From positions 17,582 to 81,581 of the forward strand of contig VSPD01000006.1 in the NCBI GenBank assembly GCA_009775125.1: a stretch of DNA of 64,000 nucleotides, in the 5' to 3' direction. Each line of letters starts with the position of its first letter. Positions within the stretch are counted from its first letter, which is position 1. A program made the position numbers and the translations under genes. This document shows positions 25,843 to 34,971 of the stretch, piece after piece. The notes under the pieces are model-generated. The model was not told the DNA's origin, did not search any database, and saw nothing but the letters and a program-made list of their open reading frames with translations. This DNA comes from Muribaculaceae bacterium (lineage in GTDB: Bacteria; Bacteroidota; Bacteroidia; Bacteroidales; Muribaculaceae).

Positions 25843-28731
25843 ATGTCATTGAAAATTTCGCTTACGGCTGCTGTCGCGCTTGTCGCGCTGCAAGCCTCGG
25901 CCGACATTGTGCAGGCCGGCAGCGGCAGTTACACTACGGTCTTTCCCGGCAATGATGCCGCAGGACGCAACAGTTTCCCCAACGCAACACCTCTCGTAAC
26001 CGGTAACGCCGCTTTGCGCCCCGTGCCGACAAACGACTGGTGGTCGCCAAAACTTACCAAAGCTGTTCCAAACAATATGTTCAACTATCCCTTGGGCGTT
26101 CGCACGCTCATGGACGGTTTCGACATGCAGAAAACCATGTTCAATCAGGCGCAGTCGGTAGAAAATTCAATCCTCATCTCCACCGCCGGAATATCCTCTG
26201 CCGAGTCGAAGGTGAGCGATTACACCGACTGGACCGTTACGTTCAACCGCACCCAAGGCGACAAATGGATGGAGGCTACCTTTGGCATCGGCATGCCGAT
26301 GGCCTACTTCACAAAGAGCGACAACGCCGGCGACGTAACCGTCGCGTTCAACGGCCAGGCATCGGTCGACGGCAATATCCTTATTGTCACGGGAAGTTAC
26401 AACGGCGCCTCTTTTGCCGTCTATGCACCTTCCGGCTCGACATGGACTGTCGATGGCAAGACGGCCACATCTAATCTTGGCGGCCGCAACTATTGGTCGG
26501 CGGCAATGCTCCCCGACAATGCCAATGCCTCCTCTCAGGCAAAGGCATGGGCGTCGAGCGCGTTTGCGTTTCCGGCCGACACTCGCGCCGAGTGGTCTTA
26601 CGACCCGGCCAAGGGTGGCGTGACCACACGCTACGTAGTGACCGTCGACAACAAGGAAGGCACGGGCACAGCCCTCATGGGCCTTCTTCCACACCAGTGG
26701 GCCAATCTTGATGCCGCCACGTCGCTTCCCTCGGATGCGCCCGAATATAAAACCGTTCGCGGCAAGCTCAAAATGCTGCAAGCCAATGAATTCACCACAT
26801 GGCTTCCTTTTCATGGCATCCTGCCGACGCTTCCGGCGGTGAGCGAAGACACCGGCGGATATTCCGCAGTCGAGCTTAAAAAACTCATAAACGAAGTAAT
26901 CGACGACCATGGCTTCGACCCGTGGACCGACAGCTACAACGACGGCCAGCTGCTCAACCGCATGGTGCAGACGGCCCGAATAGCCGATGAAGCCGGTCTT
27001 GTGGATGAAAGCGCGAAGATGCGCACACTTATCCGCGAGAAACTCGAAGACTGGCTCTCGTACGAGACAGGCGAAGTCGCATTCCTGTTCTATTATCACG
27101 AGCCTTACGGCGCGCTCCTGGGCTACCCCTCCGGCCACGGTCAGGACAGCAATATCAACGACCATCATTTCCATTGGGGCTACATCATAGGCGCCGCCGC
27201 CTATATAGGCCAGAACGACCCCGAATGGGCCTCGTCGTGGGGGCCGATGGTTGACCTGCTCGTGCGCGACGCCGCCTCGGCCGACCGCAACGATGAGCTG
27301 TTCCCCTATCAACGATCGTTCAGCCCCTATGCCGGCCACTGCTGGGCCAACGGCTTCGGCACATCCGGCCCCGGCAACGACCAGGAATCCACCTCCGAGG
27401 CCATGCAATTCCACTCCAATCTTCTGCACTGGGCTGAGGTGACGGGCAACAAGGCCCTGCGCGACCAGGCCGTGTATATGTATGTAACCGAGGTGTCGGC
27501 AACGAATGAATATTGGTTCGACCGCGAGCATCGCAATTTCGAATCGTCGTACAACCACTTCCTTGCCTCCCGCGTATTCACCAACGGCTACGACTACGAA
27601 AACTTCTGGGGCGGAGGCGCAGCCGGTTCGCTCGGTATCGAAATCTATCCCGTTCATGCCGGTTCGTTCTACCTTGTCGACGATGCCAAATGGGCCGACA
27701 GCTACTGGAACGCGATGTGCTCCGAGACAGGAATCCTCAACAAAGACACCAACCCCAACATATGGTACGACACATGGTGGAAATTCCTTGCCATGATACG
27801 TCCCGAGAGAGCACTCGAACTCTACGACGCCTATCCCGGCCGCACGATGAAATTCGGCGTGTCGCAGGCCCATACCTATCAGTGGCTCCACGCCCTTGCC
27901 GGCCTTGGACGCGCCAACCGCCGGCTCACCGCCGACTGCCCCACGGCAATGGCATTTGACAAAGGCGACGTGCGCACCTATGCCGTGCACAACTATTCCG
28001 ACGCCGACATCACCGTAAAATTCAGCGACGACTTCACCATGACGGCTCCTGCGGGCAAACTTACCACAGCCACCGGCGTGAACCCCGACCCGGTGGAAGA
28101 ATTGCCCGATACTCCCGGAGAGCCCACCGACCCCGACAATCCCGACACCCCCGACAATCCCGGCGACGGCTCATGCACCTACACCGACACCGAGGCATCC
28201 GACGGCTCATTCTCCGGCCCCTACACCGTGAAATTCACCACGAAGGGCAACGCTGTGGAAATTACCGCCCGCTTCGACGGCTCTTATGTCGGCATCGACC
28301 CGTGCTACCTCTTCGATGAAACAGACGGATTCCGCGAAATCATGATGTCGAAATCCGGCGATATGACCTGGACCTACACATTAAATAATATAGCAGCCGG
28401 CACCACCCTGCGCGTGCGTGTGAAACTGCCCTACGCAGGAGGCCTCGGCGTGACTAAATATCTCACCTACACAATTGGCGAAGATTGCGACCAATCCGGC
28501 ATCGGCGATGCCGCCGCGTCAGCGATAGATTTCCGTTATGACGGCTTGTCGGTGGAAATTGCTGCACCCGGCACGGGTGTGGCGCAGGCATATTCGGTCG
28601 ATGGCCGTGCCGTGGCCTCGCGCACATTCTCCGACACCGCCACAATCGACACGCAATCGTGGGCGTCGGGCGTCTACATCATCCTCGTCGACACCCCCTC
28701 CGGCTCGCGCACCTTCCGCATCATCAAGTAG
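25843..28731 (+). CDS. GH81 endo-beta-1,3-glucanase with beta-sandwich module and sorting domain
   Basis: The 962-residue secreted enzyme starts with a signal peptide. The GH81 hallmarks are present: PVPTNDWWS, DHHFHWGYIIGAAAYI (Asp440) and NDQESTSEAMQFH (Glu515, Glu519). A Pro/Asp-rich linker (near residues 750 to 780) leads to a ~100-residue beta-sandwich that could bind glucan (CBM56-like is a guess). The last ~65 residues end SWASGVYIILVDTPSG, like a type IX secretion C-terminal domain. It should cut beta-1,3-glucans such as curdlan, yeast or cereal glucans. No SusC/SusD pair is next to it. Its paralogue follows. Confidence 0.92.
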   Translation: MSLKISLTAAVALVALQASADIVQAGSGSYTTVFPGNDAAGRNSFPNATPLVTGNAALRPVPTNDWWSPKLTKAVPNNMFNYPLGVRTLMDGFDMQKTMFNQAQSVENSILISTAGISSAESKVSDYTDWTVTFNRTQGDKWMEATFGIGMPMAYFTKSDNAGDVTVAFNGQASVDGNILIVTGSYNGASFAVYAPSGSTWTVDGKTATSNLGGRNYWSAAMLPDNANASSQAKAWASSAFAFPADTRAEWSYDPAKGGVTTRYVVTVDNKEGTGTALMGLLPHQWANLDAATSLPSDAPEYKTVRGKLKMLQANEFTTWLPFHGILPTLPAVSEDTGGYSAVELKKLINEVIDDHGFDPWTDSYNDGQLLNRMVQTARIADEAGLVDESAKMRTLIREKLEDWLSYETGEVAFLFYYHEPYGALLGYPSGHGQDSNINDHHFHWGYIIGAAAYIGQNDPEWASSWGPMVDLLVRDAASADRNDELFPYQRSFSPYAGHCWANGFGTSGPGNDQESTSEAMQFHSNLLHWAEVTGNKALRDQAVYMYVTEVSATNEYWFDREHRNFESSYNHFLASRVFTNGYDYENFWGGGAAGSLGIEIYPVHAGSFYLVDDAKWADSYWNAMCSETGILNKDTNPNIWYDTWWKFLAMIRPERALELYDAYPGRTMKFGVSQAHTYQWLHALAGLGRANRRLTADCPTAMAFDKGDVRTYAVHNYSDADITVKFSDDFTMTAPAGKLTTATGVNPDPVEELPDTPGEPTDPDNPDTPDNPGDGSCTYTDTEASDGSFSGPYTVKFTTKGNAVEITARFDGSYVGIDPCYLFDETDGFREIMMSKSGDMTWTYTLNNIAAGTTLRVRVKLPYAGGLGVTKYLTYTIGEDCDQSGIGDAAASAIDFRYDGLSVEIAAPGTGVAQAYSVDGRAVASRTFSDTATIDTQSWASGVYIILVDTPSGSRTFRIIK

Positions 28732-28736
28732 TTTAG

Positions 28737-28891
28737 GAGATGGTGTGTAAAAAAGGCTGTTTATGCCAAGACTGTAGGGACGCACGGCTCGTGCGTCCTC
28801 AGATAAACAATTGATTGTTAAATAAATATCAATATAGATTTTCGGACGCACGGGCCGTACGTCCCTACCCTTGGTATTTTGACACACCCTC
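28737..28891. mobile_element. MITE-like palindromic element, copy 1
   Basis: The outer ends are imperfect inverted repeats (left GAGATGGTGTGTAAAAA; right TTTTGACACACCCTC). Inside is GTAGGGACGCACGGCTCGTG facing CACGGGCCGTACGTCCCTAC. There is no coding capacity. It lies straight after the first GH81 gene and has a sister after the second (32609-32759). Confidence 0.65.
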
Positions 28892-28904
28892 AAAATAATA
28901 CTTT

Positions 28905-28937
28905 GCCATCGGCTTCACAGCCGGTGGCTATTTTTAT
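28905..28937 (+). terminator. Rho-independent terminator after the first GH81 gene
   Basis: GCCATCGGCT pairs with AGCCGGTGGC over a TCAC loop, followed by TATTTTTAT. It separates the two GH81 genes into two transcription units. Confidence 0.75.
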
Positions 28938-28948
28938 ATGGAGCCAAA

Positions 28949-28980
28949 TTTGTTAATTTTCTTAAATTGCAGTATCTTTG
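28949..28980 (+). promoter_or_regulatory. Promoter of the second GH81 gene
   Basis: TTTG at 28949-28952 and TATCTTTG at 28973-28980 are separated by 20 bases, an excellent match to the Bacteroidetes -33/-7 consensus. It lies 50 bases upstream of ATG 29031 and rules out the earlier in-frame ATG at 28938. Confidence 0.8.
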
Positions 28981-29030
28981 CACCCGAAAATCTATTTTTA
29001 TCCAAACAATCACAATCTTTATCACGAAAA

Positions 29031-32000
29031 ATGTTTTCAAAAATTACATTTAGTGTAATTTCCGCGCTTGTCGCCATGCCTGTTTCGGCCGAAATAGTGC
29101 AGGTTGGCAGCGGCAGTTATACCACCGTATTTCCCGGGACTGATGTCGCAGGCCGCAACAGTTATCCCAACGCAACGCCTCTTGTTACAGGCGAGGCAGC
29201 CAAACGTCCTATCCCGACCAACGACTGGTGGTCGTCGAAACTGAACAAATCGGTTCCCGACAATATGTTCAACTATCCCCTGGGTGTGCGCACGCTCATG
29301 GAAGGTTTCGACCTCCAAAAATCTATGACAGGGCAGGCCCAATCGGTGGAAGGCTCAATAATAATGACCGCTGCCGGCATCACAAATGCCGAGCCGAAAG
29401 TGAGCGGCCACACCGACTGGACCGTTACCTTCAACCGCACCCAGGACGGCAAATGGATGGAAGCCACCTATGGCGTGGGTATGCCCATGGCTTATTTCAC
29501 CAAGAGCGACAACGCCGGCGATGTCACAGTCTCAATCAACGGCCAGGCTTCGGTCGACGGCAACATCCTTCTTGTAAAGGGCAGTTACAACGGCGCTTCT
29601 TTTGCAATCTATGCTCCTTCCGGCTCGACTTGGACCGTCAACGGCAAGACGGCTACCTCGAACCTGGGCGGACGCAACTACTGGTCGGCAGTGATGCTTC
29701 CCGACAATGTCGATGCCCTGTCGCAGGCTAAGGCATGGGCTTCGAGCGCGTTCGCATTCCCGGCCGACACTCGCGCAGAGTGGACCTACGACCCGGCCAA
29801 GGGCGGCGTCACCACACGCTACGTCGTGACCGTCGACAACAAGGAAGGCTCCGGCAAAGCCCTTATGGGCCTTTTGCCACACCATTGGGCCAACCTCGAC
29901 GACTCGTTCTCCGTTCCGGCCGGAGCACCCGAGTATAAGACTATCCGCGGCCAGCTCAAAATGGTGCAGGCCAACGAATTCTCGACATGGCTGCCGTTCC
30001 ACGGCATCCTGCCCACGCTTCCCCCTGTGGCCGACGGCACAGGCGGCTTCTCTATCGCCGAACTCAAAAGCCTCACGTCAGAAGTAATCAATGGCACCGG
30101 ATTTCAGGAATGGACCGACAGTTACAACGACGGCCAGTTGCTTAACCGCCAGGTGCAGACCGCGCGCATAGCCGACGAGGCCGGACTCGCCGCCGAGAGC
30201 GATAAATTGCGCGCCAACATCCGCACCCGCCTCGAAAAATGGCTTTCATGTAACGCGGGTGATATCGCTTTCATGTTTTACTATCATGAACCTTATGGCA
30301 CACTTTTGGGCTATCCCGCCGGTCACGGTCAGGACAGCAATGTCAACGACCACCATTTCCATTGGGGCTATATCATAGGCGCAGCCGCCTACATAGCCCA
30401 GACCGACCCCGCCTGGGGCGCGAAGTGGGGGCCGATGGTCGACCTGCTCGTGCGCGACGCCGCCTCGGCCGACCGCAACGACCCGATGTTCCCTTATCAG
30501 CGTTCGTTCAGCCCCTATGCCGGCCACTGCTGGGCCAACGGCTTTGCCTCCCTTGGTCTCGGCAACGACCAGGAATCTACCTCGGAGTCGATGCAATTTC
30601 ACTCCAACCTGCTCCACTGGGCTGAGGTTACGGGAAACAAGGCGTTACGCGACCAGGCAATATATATGTACGTAACCGAGCAGTCGGCTGTGAATGAATA
30701 TTGGTTCGACATCGAGCACCGTAATTTCGATGCAGGTTACACTCATTTCATAGCCTCGCGTGTCTTTACCAATGATTACGACTATAAAAACTTCTGGGGG
30801 GCCGGCGCGGAAGGTTCGCTCGGTATCCATATTTATCCCATCCATGCCGGTTCGTTCTATCTTGCTGACAATGCAAAGTGGGCCGCCGAATTTTGGAGAA
30901 CAATGTGCAACGAGACCGGAATCCTTAGTAAAGAGCAAAATGGCGACATATGGTACGACTCATGGTGGAAATTCCTGGCCATGCTCGATGCAGAGAAAGC
31001 CATTAAACTATACACCGACTATACATACCGTGATATAAAATTCGGCGTGTCGCAGGCTCAGACCTACCAGTGGCTCTATGCCATGGCATCGCTCGGACGT
31101 GCCAACCGCCGCCTCACAGCCGACTGCCCCATGGCAATGGCCTTCGATAAAGGCGATGTCCGCACCTATGCCGTGCATAACTATTCATCGGCCGACATCA
31201 CCGTGAAATTCAGCGACGGCTTCACCATGACTGCCAAGGCCGGCAAACTCACCACCGCCACCGGCAAGAATCCCGACCCTGTCGAGGTCCTCGACATACC
31301 CGACGTGCCCGATCCCACGCCTGTCGTGCCTGTTGTAGTGCCGGCCGCTCCGGCTCCGAAGCACGACGCCGCCAACGTGAAGAGTGTGTTCAGCGACGCA
31401 TACACATCGGTGGCTCCTGCGCTCAATGTGGGCTCGTGGAACCAGTCGACTGTCGGCGCGATTGAAGCCTGTGGAGGCAACGACGCTTACAAATTCTCCA
31501 AATTCAATTATGTAGGCTTGCAAGTGGATGAAAACAACGGCACAGTCGATGTCTCCGACATGAAATATCTGCATGTCGACCTGTTCGCTCCCGTGGCTAT
31601 GGATATCAATATCTATCCCATTTCTCTCAATCCTACACACGATAAGGACGTGGTGAAAAAGCATCTTGAAGCCGGCGAGTGGAAGTCGTTTGATATCCTC
31701 CTGTCGGATTTCCCGAATGTAAAGTTTGCAGACTTCGGACAGATTAAATTCGACGGTGGCAACGGCTCGCAGACATTCTACCTCGACAATCTCTATTTCT
31801 GGACCGATGGCGAGGGAGGAGATACCCCGGTTGAGCCCGATCCCGTCGACCCGGATGTGATTCCCGCCGCTCCCGCTCCCGAACATGCCGCCGGCGACGT
31901 GAAAAGTTTCTTCAGCGGCAAGTACGAGCCTGCTATGTCGGGCATGTTTGTCGGCGGCTGGGGCCAGGCGACCAAGCACTCGGTCGTAACGCTCGGCGAC

Positions 32001-32600
32001 GGCGACGAGGCCTACAAGTTTGAGAACTTCAACTATTTTGGCTTCCAGATGCCGGGCGACGCCACCGTGGATGTCTCCGACATGGAATACCTGCATGTCG
32101 ACCTCTACGCACCCGAGGCCATGAGTCTGCGCATTGTGCCCATCTCGCTCAATCCCACTGTTGATGACAGGGGTGTGACCAAAAGCCTTGAAGCGGGCAA
32201 ATGGAACTCGTTTGACATCGCATTGTCGGAATTCAGCAGCACTCTCTCACGTGCCGCCGGCGATGTTGATTTCACGAAACTCGGACAGTTCAAGTTTGAC
32301 GGCGGCTCGGGACAGACCTTCTATCTCGACAACCTCTACCTCCGCAAGGCCCCGGGCACCACTACCGGTATCGCCGATGCCGAGAACGTTCCCGTAATCT
32401 TCCGTCGTGACGGTTCTACGGCCTTTATATATGCCGATGGACGTGCAACGGTCCATGCCTATACCGCCGACGGCCGTGCCGTTACAGCGGAATCGTTTGC
32501 CGACACCGCCGTTATAGACATGTCGGCGTGGGCGTCGGGCGTCTACATCATCCTCGTCGACACCCCTCGCGGCTCCCGCACCTTCCGCATCATCAAGTAG
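29031..32600 (+). CDS. GH81 endo-beta-1,3-glucanase with two beta-sandwich repeats and sorting domain
   Basis: The 1189-residue paralogue shares the signal peptide, GH81 catalytic region (PIPTNDWWS, DHHFHWGYIIGAAAYI, NDQESTSESMQFH) and C-terminal sorting domain with the gene upstream. Between them it carries two ~150-residue repeats instead: VKSVFSDAYTSVAPALNVGS... and VKSFFSGKYEPAMSGMFVGG..., each ending FYLDNLYFW/FYLDNLYLR. These look like galactose-binding-fold carbohydrate modules. ATG 29031 follows a clear promoter. The two enzymes may target different beta-1,3-glucans or cell-surface sites. Confidence 0.92.
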   Translation: MFSKITFSVISALVAMPVSAEIVQVGSGSYTTVFPGTDVAGRNSYPNATPLVTGEAAKRPIPTNDWWSSKLNKSVPDNMFNYPLGVRTLMEGFDLQKSMTGQAQSVEGSIIMTAAGITNAEPKVSGHTDWTVTFNRTQDGKWMEATYGVGMPMAYFTKSDNAGDVTVSINGQASVDGNILLVKGSYNGASFAIYAPSGSTWTVNGKTATSNLGGRNYWSAVMLPDNVDALSQAKAWASSAFAFPADTRAEWTYDPAKGGVTTRYVVTVDNKEGSGKALMGLLPHHWANLDDSFSVPAGAPEYKTIRGQLKMVQANEFSTWLPFHGILPTLPPVADGTGGFSIAELKSLTSEVINGTGFQEWTDSYNDGQLLNRQVQTARIADEAGLAAESDKLRANIRTRLEKWLSCNAGDIAFMFYYHEPYGTLLGYPAGHGQDSNVNDHHFHWGYIIGAAAYIAQTDPAWGAKWGPMVDLLVRDAASADRNDPMFPYQRSFSPYAGHCWANGFASLGLGNDQESTSESMQFHSNLLHWAEVTGNKALRDQAIYMYVTEQSAVNEYWFDIEHRNFDAGYTHFIASRVFTNDYDYKNFWGAGAEGSLGIHIYPIHAGSFYLADNAKWAAEFWRTMCNETGILSKEQNGDIWYDSWWKFLAMLDAEKAIKLYTDYTYRDIKFGVSQAQTYQWLYAMASLGRANRRLTADCPMAMAFDKGDVRTYAVHNYSSADITVKFSDGFTMTAKAGKLTTATGKNPDPVEVLDIPDVPDPTPVVPVVVPAAPAPKHDAANVKSVFSDAYTSVAPALNVGSWNQSTVGAIEACGGNDAYKFSKFNYVGLQVDENNGTVDVSDMKYLHVDLFAPVAMDINIYPISLNPTHDKDVVKKHLEAGEWKSFDILLSDFPNVKFADFGQIKFDGGNGSQTFYLDNLYFWTDGEGGDTPVEPDPVDPDVIPAAPAPEHAAGDVKSFFSGKYEPAMSGMFVGGWGQATKHSVVTLGDGDEAYKFENFNYFGFQMPGDATVDVSDMEYLHVDLYAPEAMSLRIVPISLNPTVDDRGVTKSLEAGKWNSFDIALSEFSSTLSRAAGDVDFTKLGQFKFDGGSGQTFYLDNLYLRKAPGTTTGIADAENVPVIFRRDGSTAFIYADGRATVHAYTADGRAVTAESFADTAVIDMSAWASGVYIILVDTPRGSRTFRIIK

Positions 32601-32608
32601 AGCGGGAA

Positions 32609-32759
32609 GAGGGTGTGTCAAAGCTGTTTATGCCGAGATTGTAGGGACGCACGGCTCGTGCGTCCGCAGATAAACAATTGTTTATCGATCAATTACCAAT
32701 ATGGTTTCCCGGACGCACGGGCCGTACGTCCCTACTGTTTGGTATTTTGACATACCCTC
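32609..32759. mobile_element. MITE-like palindromic element, copy 2
   Basis: The ends GAGGGTGTGTCAAA and TTTTGACATACCCTC are inverted repeats. The inside carries the same GTAGGGACGCACGG...CCGTACGTCCCTAC arms as copy 1 around an AT-rich centre. It lies 8 bases after the second GH81 stop. Confidence 0.7.
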
Positions 32760-32772
32760 ATAAAATAAATAA

Positions 32773-32808
32773 AACGCCACGAAGCCAGGGCTTCGTGGCG
32801 TTTTCTCT
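32773..32808 (+). terminator. Terminator after the second GH81 gene
   Basis: AACGCCACGAAGCC is perfectly complementary to the sequence after an AGG loop, followed by TTTTCTCTTT. This is a strong Rho-independent signal. The flanking A-rich side means it could work in both directions. Confidence 0.85.
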
Positions 32809-32848
32809 TTCAAGAAATGTTAATTTAAAATAAATTAAGGTAAAAATA

Positions 32849-32879
32849 TTGACAAAGGGTAGTTTTTGTGTTAATTTTG
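32849..32879 (+). promoter_or_regulatory. Promoter upstream of ftsX
   Basis: TTG at 32849-32851, a 20-base spacer and TAATTTTG at 32872-32879 match the Bacteroidetes promoter. The leader to the ATG at 32992 is about 105 bases and holds no other recognised element. Confidence 0.75.
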
Positions 32880-32991
32880 CAGTTGATTTCGCCTAAATGT
32901 GCCGTTTTGTGCCGTGTGGCGGAGCAAAAGATTGTAAAACGTTGGCAGCAACGGTATTTTCCAAAATTTCTAAGGCCAAATTTTGTAAATA

Positions 32992-33864
32992 ATGACCCGG
33001 CATAAAAATACTCATATATCCACCTTGGGTTCGCAAGTCACATCGGTGATAAGTGTGGCTCTTGTGTTGGTGATTGTTGGGGTTATGGCATTGATGGCTT
33101 CGGCGGCGCATCTTGCTTCTGACTCGCTTCGCGGCGAGATGGCCATGATTTGCCGCCTCGACCTTGGCGCCACGGCTGCCGATGCCGACCGCATGAAGCA
33201 AGAGTTTGGCCGGGCCGGATACCTGTCGTCGTGGCTCTATACCTCGCCAGACGATGTCCTTGCCCAGGAAATGGAATACAATGCGGATATTATCGGCCTT
33301 CTCGACGAGAATCCGTATTCCGGCGAGTTCGAGCTGCGGCTGAAACCCGCCTATGTCAATCCCGACTCCATGAACATGATAGCGATGCGCCTTGAAAGTA
33401 TCGATTGCGTCGACGAGGTGGTGTCGCCGGCCGAGGCCGCCGCCGCGGTAAACGCCGCATACGGCAAACTTATGTTAGTGCTGTCGGTAGTCGGGGCCGC
33501 ACTCTTGCTAATCTCCATTGTCCTTATCAACAACACGATAAGCCTTTCGATATATTCCCGCCGTTTCCTTATCCATTCGATGCGCCTTGTCGGAGCAACG
33601 GGTGGATTTATCCGCCGTCCGTTTGTAAAGGCCGGCGTGATTATGGGCGTGTTGGCCGGTGCGCTTGCATCGTGTGTGGTGTGTGGCATCCAGGGCTATG
33701 TGCGCACGGTGGAGATTGATTTCCTCCTTGCTATGCCGTGGCCGGCCGTGGCTGCCGTATGCGCGGGCCTGGTTGTGCTCGGCGTGATAATATGCGGCCT
33801 GTCGGCAGTGTTTGCCACAAACCGCTATCTGCGTTTGTCTTACGATAAAATGTTTCAAAAGTGA
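32992..33864 (+). CDS. ftsX: Cell division protein FtsX
   Basis: The 290-residue protein has one N-terminal membrane helix, a ~110-residue periplasmic domain and three C-terminal helices, the FtsX layout. SLSIYSRRFLIHSMRLVGATGGFIRRPF is the cytoplasmic loop that meets FtsE. FtsEX controls peptidoglycan hydrolases at the septum. ftsE is not adjacent, as is usual in Bacteroidetes. It overlaps the next gene by 4 bases (GTGA). Confidence 0.92.
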   Translation: MTRHKNTHISTLGSQVTSVISVALVLVIVGVMALMASAAHLASDSLRGEMAMICRLDLGATAADADRMKQEFGRAGYLSSWLYTSPDDVLAQEMEYNADIIGLLDENPYSGEFELRLKPAYVNPDSMNMIAMRLESIDCVDEVVSPAEAAAAVNAAYGKLMLVLSVVGAALLLISIVLINNTISLSIYSRRFLIHSMRLVGATGGFIRRPFVKAGVIMGVLAGALASCVVCGIQGYVRTVEIDFLLAMPWPAVAAVCAGLVVLGVIICGLSAVFATNRYLRLSYDKMFQK

Positions 33865-34127
33865 ATAATAAAGAATCTGAAAAGAAATCTGCGATAGTTC
33901 CCGAGCCCGAAAGCCGGAAACCGCTGTTGCGCAACAATTATGTGATGATGGCCGTGGCCGCGTTGCTTATTGTTGTCGGTTTCATACTCATGTCGGGCAG
34001 CGGTTCGACGGAAGAAGCCTACAATCCCGAGATTTTCTCAACGCGCAGAATCGTGGTTGGCCCGATTGTAAGTTTTATCGGCTATGTGTTCATGGCCGTG
34101 GCCATTATAATTAAACCCCGCAACTGA
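33861..34127 (+). CDS. DUF3098 membrane protein
   Basis: The 88-residue protein has two membrane helices (VMMAVAALLIVVGFILMSG and IVSFIGYVFMAVAIII) with a conserved GSTEEAYNPEIFSTRRI loop between them, the DUF3098 pattern. It starts at GTG inside the ftsX stop. It always travels with ftsX and uppP in Bacteroidetes. Its role is unknown, probably linked to envelope or division. Confidence 0.88.
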   Translation: MNNKESEKKSAIVPEPESRKPLLRNNYVMMAVAALLIVVGFILMSGSGSTEEAYNPEIFSTRRIVVGPIVSFIGYVFMAVAIIIKPRN

Positions 34128-34129
34128 AA

Positions 34130-34948
34130 ATGGATACAGTTCAGGCCTTGATTATGGGTATTGTGCAAGGACTTGCCGAATACCTGCCTATAAGTTCGAG
34201 CGGACATCTTGAAATATGCCGCGAAATCCTCGGACTCGACCTCACGGGAGCCGAGAGCATCGAATTCGACGTGATGCTGCATGTGGCCACAGTGCTAAGC
34301 ACCATCGTGGTGCTCTGGCGCGAGTTTATGCCGCTGTGCACATCGTTTTTCACCGTGAAGCGCGACGCAAATTTCTATTATGTGCTCAAAATCCTGGTAT
34401 CGTGCATCCCCGTGGGCATTGTCGGACTTTGCTTCAAGGAGCAGATCGAGCAATTTTTCGGAAGCGGCCTTCTGGTAGTAGGCATCTGCCTTTGCGTCAC
34501 CGCGGCTCTTCTTGCTTTCGCATATTTTTTCCGCACGTCGCCCCTCACGGCCAAAGGCTATGTGGCGCGTGACGTGACCTGGACCGACGCTTTTATTATC
34601 GGATGCGCCCAGGCCGTGGCAGTGCTCCCCGGATTAAGCCGCAGCGGCTCGACCATTGCCACCGGTATCCTTCTTGGCGACGACCGTGCCAAGGTAGCCC
34701 AGTTCTCGTTCTTCATGGTTATAATCCCCATCCTCGGCGAGGCTCTCCTTGGCATGAAAGACCTTGTCACCGAAGGCCCCACCGGCTCCGTCGGCTTTGT
34801 GCCTATGATTGTCGGATTTATCGCTTCGTTTGTCGTGGGCTGTATTGCTTGCAAATGGATGCTCAATATCGTGAAGCGCGGCAAAATGGTATGGTTTGCC
34901 GTCTACTGCCTTGTAGCCGGTGCAATCTGCCTCGTTTACTCATTGTAA
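34130..34948 (+). CDS. uppP: Undecaprenyl-diphosphatase
   Basis: The 272-residue membrane protein has the BacA/UppP motifs PISSSGHLEICREILGL near the N-terminus and PGLSRSGSTIATGILLG near residue 170. It removes a phosphate from undecaprenyl diphosphate to recycle the lipid carrier for peptidoglycan and for the O-antigen pathway at the left of the window. It begins 2 bases after the DUF3098 gene. Confidence 0.95.
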   Translation: MDTVQALIMGIVQGLAEYLPISSSGHLEICREILGLDLTGAESIEFDVMLHVATVLSTIVVLWREFMPLCTSFFTVKRDANFYYVLKILVSCIPVGIVGLCFKEQIEQFFGSGLLVVGICLCVTAALLAFAYFFRTSPLTAKGYVARDVTWTDAFIIGCAQAVAVLPGLSRSGSTIATGILLGDDRAKVAQFSFFMVIIPILGEALLGMKDLVTEGPTGSVGFVPMIVGFIASFVVGCIACKWMLNIVKRGKMVWFAVYCLVAGAICLVYSL

Positions 34949-34971
34949 TAACCCCCTGAAAACTCGTTGAA

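Noticed and set aside
26167..27990. 607-residue frame on the - strand
   Set aside because: It lies opposite the GH81 catalytic region and has no recognisable motif or start context.
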